Shown here: positions 22,181 through 33,778 of the stretch, one piece after another | Numbering within the stretch: position 1 is the stretch's first letter | How the letters are laid out: each line of letters opens with the position of its first letter | DNA from: Madurella fahalii | Taxonomy: Eukaryota; Ascomycota; Sordariomycetes; Sordariales | Assembly: GCA_029876055.1 (NCBI GenBank) | Contig: CM056878.1 | Coordinates: forward strand, 2,976,001 to 3,040,000 | Reading direction: 5' to 3' | DNA length: 64,000 nucleotides | Notes under the pieces: generated by a model | Databases searched by the model: none | What the model saw: the letters and a program-made list of their open reading frames with translations, nothing else | What the model was told of the DNA's origin: nothing | Made by a program: the position numbers and the translations under genes

Positions 22181-23941
22181 TACAGACGCTCATAAACCAG
22201 GCAATCGCGGAAAGCGCCGAGTTCAACTGGGATCTCATCACATTTGCCTTTACTGTACCCACCGACATCCTCGCCGCCTCGCCGCCCTACCGCCACTATC
22301 ACCTTCTATCAAGCCATTCAGGCGACTGACCCCGGCTATCGCACGTCCAACAGCCGTGCTACCGGACGCTGGCTTCCGAGAACAAGGAGAAAATGGAACC
22401 GGCACGAGCTGAACCGGCTCTCTGTTGCCACGACTCCAATTCTCAGGGCCGATTACGTCTTTGGAAATGGTCCGGAAAGAGGCCCGACGTAAACGCAAGG
22501 AGAAAGCTGGAGAGGAAATTCGGAACCCGGTCGCCAACAAGGTCCAGGGCGAGCTCCGTGCCGCGACATGGCTCCGATTCATCGGGCACACCGGCCTGCA
22601 TGACCTGATCGGTCCAAACTTTGCCGACCTCGAGACGATCGTGGCTGAGTACCTACCTGTCGACTTCCTAGCAGTCCCCGCCTACCCCGAGTTGGTCTCA
22701 TTGTCGCCATGGCCGACGGCGCCGGCGCCCATTCGTTCCAAGTCAGCGATATGCACCAGTCGTCATACCCTATCATCTTGGGCGACGGCTTCCAGTTCGA
22801 TTTCCGTCAGTATCCGACACTGGGCATCGTTGGCGCCTTATCTCGCTACGGCAGCCATAAGGCGGAGCTGCTTGTGCGGACCCTACATTTGGTTGCATCA
22901 GACTATCTTGTGGTCAGAAGGTATTGTCGGTGGCCGCAAACTGGCTGCCGCTATCGCTGCCAGGGACACCGGCACACGGCCCGAGCCCGACAGCGACGGC
23001 CTTGAACTCGCCTGGGCTCTCCCTGCCACTGATCGAATTACGCTATATCACCTTGTTAGTGCGGCTACCGGATACCGCTGTGGTCGCAACAGAAATGGGT
23101 AGCTTGTATATGCCATCCGCCGAAGACGAGTACGGGCTTATCTGGCATGCTCGCTGCTGAACTGTTCGAACATTCGCAGGATATATCTTGCGTGACTTTT
23201 GAAGCATTTCAGACACGGCCGGCGCCTCTACATCCGATATGGAGGCGGTTCATCTGTGTCATGCTCCTTACCTAGATACAGCAACCAGACAACTGGCCGG
23301 AGATGGAGTGCGGCGAGGGAACCGCCACTAGGGTTTGCCTAGCCCGCACGCTTTTCCACACGGCGAGCGCACTCCTGGATGCCGAAAAGGGCCATTTCCG
23401 GAGGCTATGTCGGATACCATGTTCCCGACAACATTGGGAAGACACCGTGCCTTTGACAGTGGACTACCTTGGCTTTGGACAAAGTACAGTGATGTGTAAT
23501 CGTCCCCGTCACTTAGAGACGCTCCAGACGCTCGGTGCCTCTTCTTTCTTTCTTTTTGCTTTCCTTTTGAGACGAGCTTCCTGAGAAAGAGTTCTCAAAC
23601 GGCAGGAGATCGTTTCTTGCCCAACACCGGACACAAACGAAATGCATCCTGGGTGGACGTAGCGTCCTTGACCCGCACATTGCGAGCGCATCGTTGGAGA
23701 GGCCACAAAGCGTTACCGGAAGCTTGCACGACGCTTACGATGCTGCGTGCAGCGCCGCGGGCTCTTCGGAGGACACGTACACAGCCAGGACAGCCAAGGA
23801 ATCGAACCGGAACACCGCAACGTCATTGACGATGTGCTAGTCTGGAGGGCTATCCTCATTGCGGGTTTGTTCTGGACTGCTTCGGATAGCAGTGGCGTCT
23901 TGATATCCGGCCTATGGGAGCACGTCGTTCCTGTCATTTAG
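22181..23941 (+). pseudogene. possible decayed gene, family not recognised
   Basis: Protein-like text is spread over different plus-strand frames without any single open frame. Examples: EFNWDLITFAFTVPTDIL (about 22216-22270), ELRAATWLRFIGHTGLHDLI (about 22550-22611) and RNVIDDVLVWRAILIAGLFW (about 23819-23878). In-frame continuations shift frame near 22700 and 22920. This could be a gene or element fragment broken by indels, but GC-rich fungal DNA yields long chance frames, so the call is weak. No terminal repeats, reverse transcriptase or transposase motifs were seen. Confidence 0.25.
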
Positions 23942-25496
23942 AAAGCACTCGATGCGCAAAGGGGGCAAACTGTGATCCACCACTCCGTCACATGCCCTCT
24001 AGGGAGGTCTGTAGTGGAATATTTGGCGGAAGAGGTTGGGGTGAGTAAAACATGAGTGCGGCGGACCAGCTGAACGAATCCGTACCAGTAGATCCCCTAG
24101 CCGGGAAGCAGGGGGTTCGTCGTCACGATGTTTGCCCACCTTTGACATCCGTCACTTGCACCGGAATGGAAGGGTAACACGACATCTAAGGCCGGTCTCG
24201 CCCTGGACATCATGCAGAGCGTGGATCTTTGAAAGACCGGACGCTAGAGAACCAACACGCGCCAGACTCGCATTCTGCCACGGCAGCATGTGAAGCAAGC
24301 AGATGTATGTCTTGGACCCGGGGGCAGCGGGGTGTTGAGGTCCGGTCGGGTGACGGGGAAAGGCGGGCTTCTTCTGGCTGGCTAGCTCGAGGAGGGGGAA
24401 ATCGTAGGGGGCGCAAGACAGGGGTGTAGGGGTGCTGGTGTTTGCATGAGATGTCGGTAGATTGGGGGGCTAAGGCTTGCTTTGCATATACACTGTGCCA
24501 AGGGGGGTTCTGTATCCCCGGACGTTGGTACTGGAGGTATCCAAGTTGTATCTCCAAGACGGTGAGGCAGGGGAGTCCTGGTCAAGACAGCGTGATCGAT
24601 CGACTGCATATCTAGCCATGCAGTACGACGAGGCACCTCTTCAAACGTGGCTGATCGGGTTCCATCTGTCCCACTACTCGCTGCTGCTTAATTGTTACAT
24701 CGCCGCTTTCCCCGACCAGCACCGCCGAGTTCGACCAGTTGGTGGGCCTCAACACCGGTGAAACGGCGAGAATCTCGGTGATTGGACGCCAGCTTTGTTG
24801 GCTTATTGTTGCGAGCCAGCCCTGGCCGCGAAGATCGCGAGCTATTGAGGCCATCACCGTCGCACGAGCGCCTAGAGCTTGATCCCTGATCGAGGTACCC
24901 TCGAATCTAGAAAACGGCGATGATATCTAGATGGGCATGATCTGTGTAGCCAGGGAGCTCGTAACTAGAGGCCAACGTCACGAAACGGGCAACTGAATCG
25001 TCAGGTCATGTCGGGTAGATATCAGGTTTCCGATACGGCCGAGATCCTTCACTTCGGCGCACGTGTTTCCAGATCGTGACCAGGCTCTACCAAGCTCGCC
25101 ACTGCAACCTGCAACCAGAGAGAGGCGACGTCGACGCAGTAACGGTTGGGTTGAGGGACAGCTTCGGCTTTCGCCTTCCCGCCCAGAGGAAAGCGCCGTG
25201 GATGGTTTGACTATGTCGCCATAGCCTGGGAATTCGACAACCACAGAGGCAAGTCGCTTGCTCGTACGGCGCACAAGGGGCTTGATGTCAGGCGTGGAGT
25301 TGGACCAGATGAAGTGCTGGGAGCATCATCGGGGCGAACATCGGGCGTGTGCTTCGAAGCTATTTTGGAAGGGTCCTCGGGTCTTTCGAGACGCATCCGG
25401 CCGTAAACTAGTTAAGGCTGGACAAGCCGAGCTCTGCCGGCGGTACGCAGCAGACGGCTCTCGTGATGCTGGCGAATACCTCGCTCAATCACGCCT
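23942..25496. other. intergenic, 3' side of bmt5
   Basis: No gene recognised. The segment nearest 25496 is the 3' flank of the minus-strand methyltransferase gene. A CACGTG lies at about 25060. Confidence 0.5.
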
Positions 25497-26762
25497 TCAA
25501 TCCCCGTCGCTCGACTGATGGTTGTGCTCGTCCGGCTCATCCTCGCTCCACTCCCCTCTCCGCACTTCCTCGGCCTGATTTTCAACCCCATCATCGCCCC
25601 AGTCCCGCTCCGCATCATTATCTTCTTCCTCTTCTTCCTCTTCTTCCTCTTCTTCCTCTTCTTCCTTCTTATTCTCATCCCCATCCCCATTCTCATCCTC
25701 ATCCTCATCCTCACTACTACTCCCCTCCGCGCCTCCACCCGTCTTCCTCTTCCTCTTCCTCTTCCCCCCCACACTCCCTTTCCCACCCTGAAAGAAAACC
25801 CCAGCTAACGCCTCCTCCGCCTCCCCCTTGCGCACAAACACATAACTCCTGGCCGCCCTCTCCTCCCCCTTCCACGCGGCCCTGGCGATCTCGCCCTTGC
25901 GGTTCCTGACCACGCCGAGGGTGCGGGCGTGGGCGTAGCCCGGGTAGGCGGCGGGCACGAAGCGGAAGCTGGTGGCGACCTCGAGCCCGGCGTGGCGGGC
26001 CAGGTCCCGGATGTTCCACAGCGTGTAGGGCTCGCCCTCGAAGAGGGTGACGACGACGGAGGCGCCGCGCTCGGGGGAGAGGGCGAGCTGCGCGCGCCCG
26101 AAGAAGTCGACCAGCAGCTCCTGGTTGTGCCGCACCTGCCGGTTCACGTCGGTCGACTTGCCCCCGACGTGCGGGAAGTTGAAGATGATGCGCTTCATGG
26201 TGCCTCGAGAGGGTTTTGTGCTGCTGCCGCCGCTGCCGCTGCCGCTGCCGATGAAGGGTGTTAATTTGCGGGCGTCAACGCCGTAGACGAGGCGGTTGTT
26301 CCTACGGGGCTGCTGCTGTTGCTGCTGCTGTTGTCGTTGTTGTCGTGGATCGTGTAGTGGAGATTCGATCACGGAGATGTTGGCCGAGACGTGCGGGTAT
26401 TTGGACGAGAGCTCGGCAAAGTCTTTTTCGAGGACGGTGGCGGTCACGTTGGTGCAGTGGTGGTGGGTTATGAGAGAGGCGGCAAAGGAGAGGTCGGCTT
26501 CGCCAATGAGGAGGATCGGCTCGGAGGGGTGGAAGGGGATGGTGGGGTTTTGCTGACGCTGCTGTGGTTGTTGTTGTTGTTGTTGCTGCTGCGATGGCTT
26601 CTTCTTGTTGTCAATGTCACTGGCACCGCTACTCAGCCTTTGCTTCTTAGCTGCCGGCCCATTGTTTGCTCCGGGCTTGTTGGACTTGGACCCAGCGGCG
26701 GTCTTTTTCTGCTGCTTGACTGCTTTGGCGGCATGATGTAGCAGGCCACGCCGTTTAGCCAT
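25497..26762 (-). CDS. bmt5: 25S rRNA (uridine-N3)-methyltransferase, Bmt5-like
   Basis: Intronless, 421 aa from the ATG at 26762. The family Rossmann-type domain begins with ILLIGEADLSFAASLITH (about residues 84-101), continues through RLVYGVDARKL and RIIFNFPHVGGKSTDVNRQ, and ends with the ARTLGVV segment. In yeast Bmt5 makes m3U2634 in 25S rRNA in the nucleolus; the same reaction is inferred here. The N-terminus is Lys-rich (nucleolar-type). Two polyglutamine runs interrupt it: one just before the domain and one inside it (after SPLHDP). The C-terminal 90 residues are a Lys/Arg patch followed by an acidic tail with about 17 consecutive Glu encoded by a GAG/GAA repeat. An in-frame TTG sits six bases upstream but is not expected to be the start. 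Confidence 0.9.
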   Translation of the reverse strand: MAKRRGLLHHAAKAVKQQKKTAAGSKSNKPGANNGPAAKKQRLSSGASDIDNKKKPSQQQQQQQQPQQRQQNPTIPFHPSEPILLIGEADLSFAASLITHHHCTNVTATVLEKDFAELSSKYPHVSANISVIESPLHDPRQQRQQQQQQQQPRRNNRLVYGVDARKLTPFIGSGSGSGGSSTKPSRGTMKRIIFNFPHVGGKSTDVNRQVRHNQELLVDFFGRAQLALSPERGASVVVTLFEGEPYTLWNIRDLARHAGLEVATSFRFVPAAYPGYAHARTLGVVRNRKGEIARAAWKGEERAARSYVFVRKGEAEEALAGVFFQGGKGSVGGKRKRKRKTGGGAEGSSSEDEDEDENGDGDENKKEEEEEEEEEEEEEEDNDAERDWGDDGVENQAEEVRRGEWSEDEPDEHNHQSSDGD

Positions 26763-28771
26763 GGGCAAATAAGTAATAGAACCCTAATATATCTCTTGTA
26801 ATTAAGGTTGACGACGGCCAAAAAGACGAAGAAAAAAAATTGGGCCCGGGCAGTGACGTCGGAGGAGGGACTCGGCAACAGGCAGTGGCGGCGGGTTCGA
26901 CGGCGGCGGATGGCCGCGTTCGTCCGGACGGCCGGAAACTCTTACCGCCCAAAAAATTAGTTCCCGCATCGCTCGGTTCCAACCGTCGGGCATGTGGGGT
27001 CACGAAGCACGCGCAAGTGGGGGCGTGTCGCACTGGCCAGGTGGACTTGTCAAGGTAGCGCCAAGCCGGCTCCGGAAGCACTGTGGATTGCCTGTTTGAG
27101 CTCCGCACCGAGCCTGAAGATGAATTGTCATGAATTTGGTACCAGAGAGATGCCCAGATTCCCGGGGTTCCGGACTTGTACCCTCCTAGCTTCTCCTCTC
27201 CCGTCTCTTGGTTTCACTCTTCCTCTTATGGTCCTTCCTTTTGCCGCTTTGTGCTTTGTGCCTTAATGTCTTCTCGAGTCGTCGCCAGGTTACGACGTTC
27301 AACGATCGGCCCCACAGTGCGCGATCCCAGCGACCCCAGATCACAGCAAAGGTAATCCGTCTGCGCACTCGTTGCAGCCGAGATGCGAGCGAGGCGCCGA
27401 GAACATGGTGCGCCAGTCAGCCTGGGATGCAAGATGCCCCCAGCTGTAGCAGTGGAGGCTAGAGCGCTAGTGGAGATCCCCAATGAGCGATCAAAGATCT
27501 GGAGCCGGCATAGAATTGTTCATGGCAAACAGCCCCAAAGTCCCACCCAAGTGTAGGTATTCGGCACCCTGACAATAATGTCCATGTATGCATCACAGGA
27601 GGGCTTCGGGACCCCAGGCAGCCAATCGAGAGACGCATGAAAGGGGACCACAGGGCTCCGCCATGCCTCATCAGCCAGAAAGCACTGACACTGTGCTGAC
27701 TTGGCCTCTCCTTCGCACAAACACGGCTCGGGCACGCGCCGCGGCATTCCCGGAGAAGGGATCAATGGGACGGCGAAGCAGCTATTTCTTTAGATGAGAG
27801 GAGCATGAGCCCAAAACAATTGGTTCGATGCCGTCATGGCTGTCTTATCCGACGAGGTTTGCGCTCCGAAACGTAGCCAAAAGTCAGAATGAGGACGGCG
27901 GCTTAGTAACTTTTGGCTGTTCCTGTTTTGGAAAGAGTCTGGGCGCTCTGATTGGTCGGGGACTCGGTTAAGCCTCAGTGGAACCAAGGCTGGTGCTGCA
28001 CGGTTTGAGCGTGCCGGGGTGGGCAATTGGGGTCCAGTTGGCCTTGCCGGCCTTGAGTGCCCTGGTTGTGGAAAAGCAGCAGCATCAGGCCCGAGCCGTC
28101 TATTGTTGTCAGTCCATCACCTCACAATAGGTGCGCGCTGGGGCATGCTAGCGGCTGTCCAACTCGCCTGGCAGCTGTCTATTGTTCTGTGTCTCTTGCA
28201 TCATTTCTTTTGCGGGTGACGAGAGGATATCGCCGTCGCCTTGCCTCTCGCTCTTCTTCATTCGCGCTGCATGCAGTCTGCGAATCCGCCAGAGCCTGCC
28301 GAATCCCCGTCGTCTCTTTCACATCTGAACCTTCCCCCTCCCCCCTTCTTACCGCCCACCACGGCCCTCTACCCGGTGTGTACAATCCGGGTCCCTTCGC
28401 TTCGGTCTCGCCGGACAGTGCATCGTTTTGATTGCAGCCTGTCCCCCTTCTGCTCCTGGCCGTTTGGGCTGGGCTGCTGCTCTGCATCTCGGCGGCCGGG
28501 GGTTTTTTGCTAGTCTTGGTCGTGTGCTAAGCACCGTCCGCTTCCCGATTTTCACCATCACCCGCCCTCCCTCTCAACACCCGCTTTCACATCCCGCCCC
28601 GACCTGCATGTGCCTCGGTGGATCAGGGTCATGAAAATTGCCAGCAGCCCTCTGCAAGTAGAGCCTGCACATGCCACTTACACCGTCCTTGACTCTAGCA
28701 GCGCTCTGCCGCCGTCGCTCGCCGTCAACGGCACCGCCAAGGTCGGCCTCAGCCACAACAGCAGCAGCAAA
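26763..28771. other. divergent intergenic region, bmt5 / 1078-aa gene
   Basis: About 2 kb with no supported protein gene. The right 600 nt are pyrimidine-rich and contain short upstream reading frames, as expected for promoter plus leader of the next gene. Confidence 0.55.
28608..28634 (+). promoter_or_regulatory. short upstream ORF whose stop overlaps a second ATG
   Basis: ATG at 28608 encodes eight residues (MCLGGSGS) and stops with TGA at 28632-28634. That TGA overlaps an ATG at 28631 (ATGA), which is in frame with the main gene. This could allow termination-reinitiation, if the region is transcribed. Confidence 0.4.
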
Positions 28772-31700
28772 ATGAGCCAACAACAAAATTCCCAGGCGGT
28801 CGATGTCCCCGACGTCGACGACGCCATGTCGGAGGACGTACTGCTCGCCCAGCGGGCCAGCCCCGTGCGAGCCACTACCACTACGAGCAGCAGAGGCCGA
28901 GGACGGGGCCGCTGGTCCAGGACCAAGCCCAAGGTTGCCAAAGTTGCCAAACCAGCACAGCCAAAGGCCGCTGCCGGCCGTGGACGCCGCCAAAAAGTCT
29001 ACGACTCGGCCAAGGCTCAGGCTGCCCACGAGCGTGTCCAGGAACTCAAGCAGGCTTTCGCCGCCGTGGTCAAGTCGGTTAAGCCGGCAGTCCAGGAGAT
29101 TGCCGACCGCTCCATCAACGAGCTGCTCGAGGACCCAACCGCCTATGAGAAGGTGCCCGAGTATGCCACTGCCCAGAAGTTCCTTCGCGAGCGCCGCGAC
29201 GACGCCATCAAGCAGTGCGACACACGTCTCCGGACCGGCCTCGACATGGCTGAGCATGTGTACCGCGCCGAGTTCGAGTTGGTGAGCCGGTCCTACACGG
29301 TGAGTCCAAAACGAGTTGCTCTCGTCACATGACGACGCTGCCGCCCTTTGGAGAGGCTCGCAGCTAACAAACTTTCAACAGCAATGGATTGCCGAGATGT
29401 GTGAGGACAGGTACGGCCAGCTTCTCCAACAAATCGCTATTCTCGAGTATCTCTACGACAGCAACCTGCCCGTTGATGTAAGTTCAAATCCTCTTGCTCT
29501 CACCCCGGGCCCGACTGACTCTCTCAAAGCTGGTGGCGCTGCGCGGCGAGGGCTATCTCTTCAAAGAGATATCGCAAGAAGAGGCGGACTGTCAGGGCGT
29601 CTTTTACCAGACAAGCAACGGCATCGAGGTCCCCTTCCCCGGCGACAGCGTCTCCAGATTGATGACCAAGCCGCAGACGCTTCCTCTAGAGGCGTCCAAG
29701 CGCAAGGCCGATGGCCAGCCCGGAGGTCAGCCGGCTGCCAAGATCGCAGCGACCGCCAAAGACGAAGAAGCTGTGCCCCAGATGGCCCGCCACACAGCTG
29801 GTCTGCTCGGCGCCGTCGAGGCTCTCGAGGACAGCGGCGTCAATACCCCAGACTCGGCTTCCAACGCGCCCTCCCCGCCGACGGAGCCTGTTGACGATCC
29901 CGTCGCCGAGCCCGCGGATCAGCCTCGCAGTAGTGGCGAGCCAAGCCCTACCGACGGCCCCGAACTCCCTCTTCCCCGCGGTGCGTCGGCTCCTGACGAG
30001 TACGGCGTCCGCCTCATATTCAGGCGGGCTACTCGCATGGACGTCCCCAATAACCGCATCATGGTGCCCAACATCTTCGAGTGGGACGAGCTAGACATCG
30101 GCTTCCGCGATTCGACCAACTGTGCCTTGAAAGGCGCCACCAAGCAACGTCGGGGCAAGTACCTGGGCAAGCCCGGCTCAAACTACATGTTCATTGACCG
30201 CAGAGTCGGCATATGGGACTCGACCCTGGCCGCCGGCGAATTGGATGAGGAGCTGGTGAAGAAGCACAATCTCCACCCTAACCTCGGAATCTTCCTGCCC
30301 AATTCCGTCAACGAGGAAGAGCCACCAAAACCCTTGGTTAGCGGTTGGAAACCTGTCGTCCTCGTCCCTCCCAACGGCGACCCGATTCATGCCTCGCGCA
30401 CCATAGAAGCCGCCCGGATAGATCGGGAGACCGAGAAGGTCGAGGAGAGGATGCACGTCGCCCAGCTCATGCGGCAGTTTTGTGAACAGGAGGGCATCTC
30501 AGAAGAGGACGTTGCCCCAAGCCCGGCCCTGCTGGAGAAAAACCGGTCAAGCAAGCTGGCCGCCTGGGGCATAGACCCTACTCAGGTCGTCCGGTCCGAG
30601 CCGACACCCCCCCCGCCCGAGCCTGCCCAAGAAGAAGACGTTGCCGGTTTCGCCCAGTCTGTTGAGGACATCCTCCGTGCGGCGGACGCCGCTGAAGCGG
30701 AAGAGGAGTCGGCCCGCTTGGCAGCGGCGAAGCGTTCCCAGCCCTCCCGGCCCTACGACGCGATCCGAGATGTATTTACCGACAGCCCGCCGACGCGGCA
30801 GCCGTCTCCGCCCGTTGTACAAGATTCCCGTGTCCCGGTTCCTGAGGCGGCCGACACGACTGGTCTTTCCTTTTTAGCAGACGCAGCACTAGATCGCATA
30901 AGCATACGACCCGTCGAGACGAATCCCCCGGCTGACCCGCTACTCTACAGCCAGCCGCCAAACGGCATGGTGGTCGGCGACTACAGCCAGCCCGAGTATC
31001 ACCGGCCAGCCGAATATCCTCCGCCGGAGCCGGCCCATTTCATCCGGCAGAACGAGGCCCCGTTGCCCAGCGAGCCTGTACGAGCCAACGACTTCCTCCG
31101 GACGGCCTTGAACCCGCAGTCACCCACTTATCCTCCTCCCCATCCTCCTCCTCCTCCTCCTCCTCCTCCTCCTCCTCCTCCTCCTCCTCCTCCTCCTCCT
31201 CCTCCTCCTCCTCCTCCTCCTCCTCCTCCTCCTCCTCCTCCGCCTCCGCCTCCTCCCCATCCTCCTGTTCTTGCTCCGGCACCTGCGCCTGCGCCTGCTC
31301 CTGCTGGACCGCCGTTGCAGGAGTACCAAAACGTTGCCATTGCGCCAGCGCCAGCACCTCTGGCACCCGCCCAGCCGCCGCAATCTATGAGCAGCCGAAC
31401 CCCGTTCTCCAATGCGGGAGTAGCCAAAGCCCTTCCTGCCTTGCGACCGATGCGGAATCTGCTGAACGACCCTCTCCCCGAGCCGCAAGGAAGTCAGGCC
31501 CTGCAGCACAACATGCTGGTCTCGAATAGCGGCGCCTATTATCCTCCCGCTCCCAGCCGCCCCTACCATAACGGATATTCCATGCAAGAGCCAATGCAAC
31601 ACATGCAACCAGTCATGCCGCAGCAGCCTCTCGGGAATCCTCTTCAAGCCCCTCCGCTCGCTGGCCCACCGTTGGCATCGGCACCTACGCGGCAAATGAG

Positions 31701-32142
31701 CCCCTACTCGGTCTCGCCTCCGCCATACCACCAGACCATTGCCCCGCCGCTAGCACCGGCGCCAGTTACGGCTCCACCACCCATCCTCTCACAGGGAGCA
31801 CAGCCATCCCTTGCGCCAGCAGCGGTCCCATCTCCGCGGTCTCGACCAGGCAGTTCCTCTGCCTCGTCGACGACCAACCCGCCACCAGCGGCCAAGTATC
31901 GCAAGCTCGAACCGGCGCCCACCCCGCCCCACCGGCTCTCATATTCGGCCAACGGACAGGAACTGCGCACCGTGCCGTTCGACTACCGTGAGGGCATCAA
32001 AGATTACACCGCCGTGGAAGCCCCTCCTCGGCACGGCCCCACTCAGATTCGCGGTTGGACGCACAACAACCTTAGGAAGACGAGACCTACCTCCTCCAAA
32101 GGTGACGCCAATATCAACATCAGCTCCGAGAAACCCTCGTAG
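28772..32142 (+). CDS. conserved fungal protein of unknown function with long proline tract
   Basis: Three exons (28772-29299, 29382-29477, 29530-32142) give 1078 aa. Not recognised as a named family. An N-terminal basic region with RGRGRGR (about residues 30-40) is followed by a charged helical block spanning all three exons (ERVQELKQAFAAVVKSVK through QQIAILEYLYDSNLPVD to EGYLFKEISQEEADCQGVFY). A second conserved-looking block at about 365-560 contains NIFEWDELDIGFRDSTN and HNLHPNLGIFLPNSVNEEEP. The rest is Pro/Ala/Gln-rich, with 38 consecutive prolines at about 747-784. A nuclear, chromatin-type role is only a guess from the basic RG segment. The start is uncertain: an in-frame ATG at 28631 would add 47 residues. 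I prefer 28772 because of its A-rich context. Confidence 0.8.
31144..31257 (+). repeat. coding CCT microsatellite (38 prolines)
   Basis: 32 uninterrupted CCT codons followed by CCG CCT CCG CCT CCT CCC, bounded by CAT (His) codons on both sides. In frame with the 1078-aa protein. Confidence 0.97.
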
Positions 32143-33778
32143 AACGAAGGCGTTGCCGATGCCAGCAATAGGAATGTAAGCGAGCGCGTCCAAGAACGTG
32201 TGAGAAAGAATGAAGGGCATCAGGTTAAGAAGGTAAAGGGGCCCGTTTCTGATCCTGTTTCTGGCGCTGCTGCGGGGAGTGCGAGTGTACAGGAAGTGAA
32301 AGCTGCTGAGACGGCCAAGAAGGGCGGGTCTGGTGCAATGGAGAGGAGTGCCGGCGACGATGTCGATGGCATTCCTCTTAGAAAGAAACTGGGAGAGAAA
32401 AGCGGAGAAGAGGCTGGTGGAGCAGGAGATCTCACACCTTGAGAAAACCGATCCTGAATGGAGGGGAAAAAGAAACGAGAATGAATCTGCAGCCACACGC
32501 CCGTTGGTGCCTGCACCCAAGGCATCTCTTGCTGAGGTCAAACCGCCACCTTCATCAACAAACAACTATTACTGTCGGTATCCGTCGCGCTCCACGCACT
32601 AGGAGTCTGTACAACCTACGGGGTCGTCGGAGGATCCCAAACATGTACCCGGGTGCGGCTGGAAACTGGCGACATGAAAGAGAAACGAACAGAGGCATGA
32701 CACGTTTATATCTTGGACACTCGTTTAGGATGTATGGTCATCCCGGACGAGAAGGGGAAAGTGGACGGTAAGTTCATGAATGGGGGCATGGGAAAGGGGA
32801 ATGGGAAAAGTAACATAGAATATGGACATGGAGATGGCCGATTGGTCGGCTACCTAGGGTTCACTACACACTGCAACGATGTATTTCGGCCAGCGGTTGC
32901 CGAGGACGGGGAATCATCTCCGGGAACTACTACTGCATGGGTTGGTTGGTTGGTCGGTTGGCCAGCATGGTTCATGCGGATAATTCCCACGTACATATAT
33001 GTCCACTGCTTATTGAGAAACGAATCTATTTTCTTCGTCAACGCTGCGGTAGTCTGCTGTGTGCTCCGCGTATGTGAATATGTGGAAACCAGAGGATTGG
33101 AACCGGGCCTCTAGTACCCTCTCAGTTTTTAAGTCCGACATACCAGCCCATTACCACCATTACAACCTCCAAAGAAGAAGTGAAGGGGAATGGAAAACAG
33201 GAATGCCACTGGGATTTTAAGGTAGTGGTAGGGGAAGAGAGCATAGACAGAGCTCAAGTCGGGCATCTAAGACGAGTGCCTCGTTTGCAAAATGGTATCA
33301 ATCGAGGGGGAGGGATGCTTTTGTCTGCAGGATTTATCTCTCTAGCAAGAACCATTGGTCAAATTGCCTTCCTACACATCTGGATAGTCCACAAAGCCTC
33401 ATTCCGTGTTTAACGTAAAAATCACCGTCGAGCCAGTGTCGAAGAGTTTTATCCACATCCGCATATTGCTTGCCAGTGGCACCTCTTTGATATCCATCCG
33501 TCTATCAGCAGGGACGCCACGATTTTCCCTGCATTCTGTCATCCCTAGATTTCGCACGAGCCCGCTCGGCCCGGTCTATTACTCCACCGGCATCCCAACG
33601 GCCACAGAAGGCGGTTGTGAAAGCCACATCTTGAAAACGGAGAAGAAACTTCCAACTCCCACCGATGCCAAACTTCCCCACCAACCCCCTAACCTTCCGC
33701 CACCCGTTAGGTTAGGTAGGCCGACCGATTGAGAAGAGAGGGAGAGAGGGAGAGAAAAAGAGAGAGAGATGTATCCCT
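32143..33778. other. convergent intergenic region
   Basis: Lies between the stop codons of the 1078-aa gene (+) and aos1 (-), so it should hold both 3' UTRs. No gene recognised. Short frames on both strands at 32.2-32.6 kb have no family features. A GAGA-rich run lies at about 33733-33768. Confidence 0.5.

Noticed and set aside
28574..29257. 227-codon minus-strand frame at the 5' end of the 1078-aa gene
   Set aside because: Antisense shadow of exon 1.
31120..31731. Long Arg-, Gly- and Glu-run proteins on the minus strand
   Set aside because: Translations of the reverse of the CCT repeat; no independent support.
32200..32602. Short charged frames after the 1078-aa gene
   Set aside because: Located where the 3' UTR is expected; no conserved text and no acceptor linking them to the main gene.
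33075..33140. tRNA-like T-arm (GGTTCCAATCC on the minus strand)
   Set aside because: The loop is too large for a T-arm, and no matching acceptor, D or anticodon arms were found.
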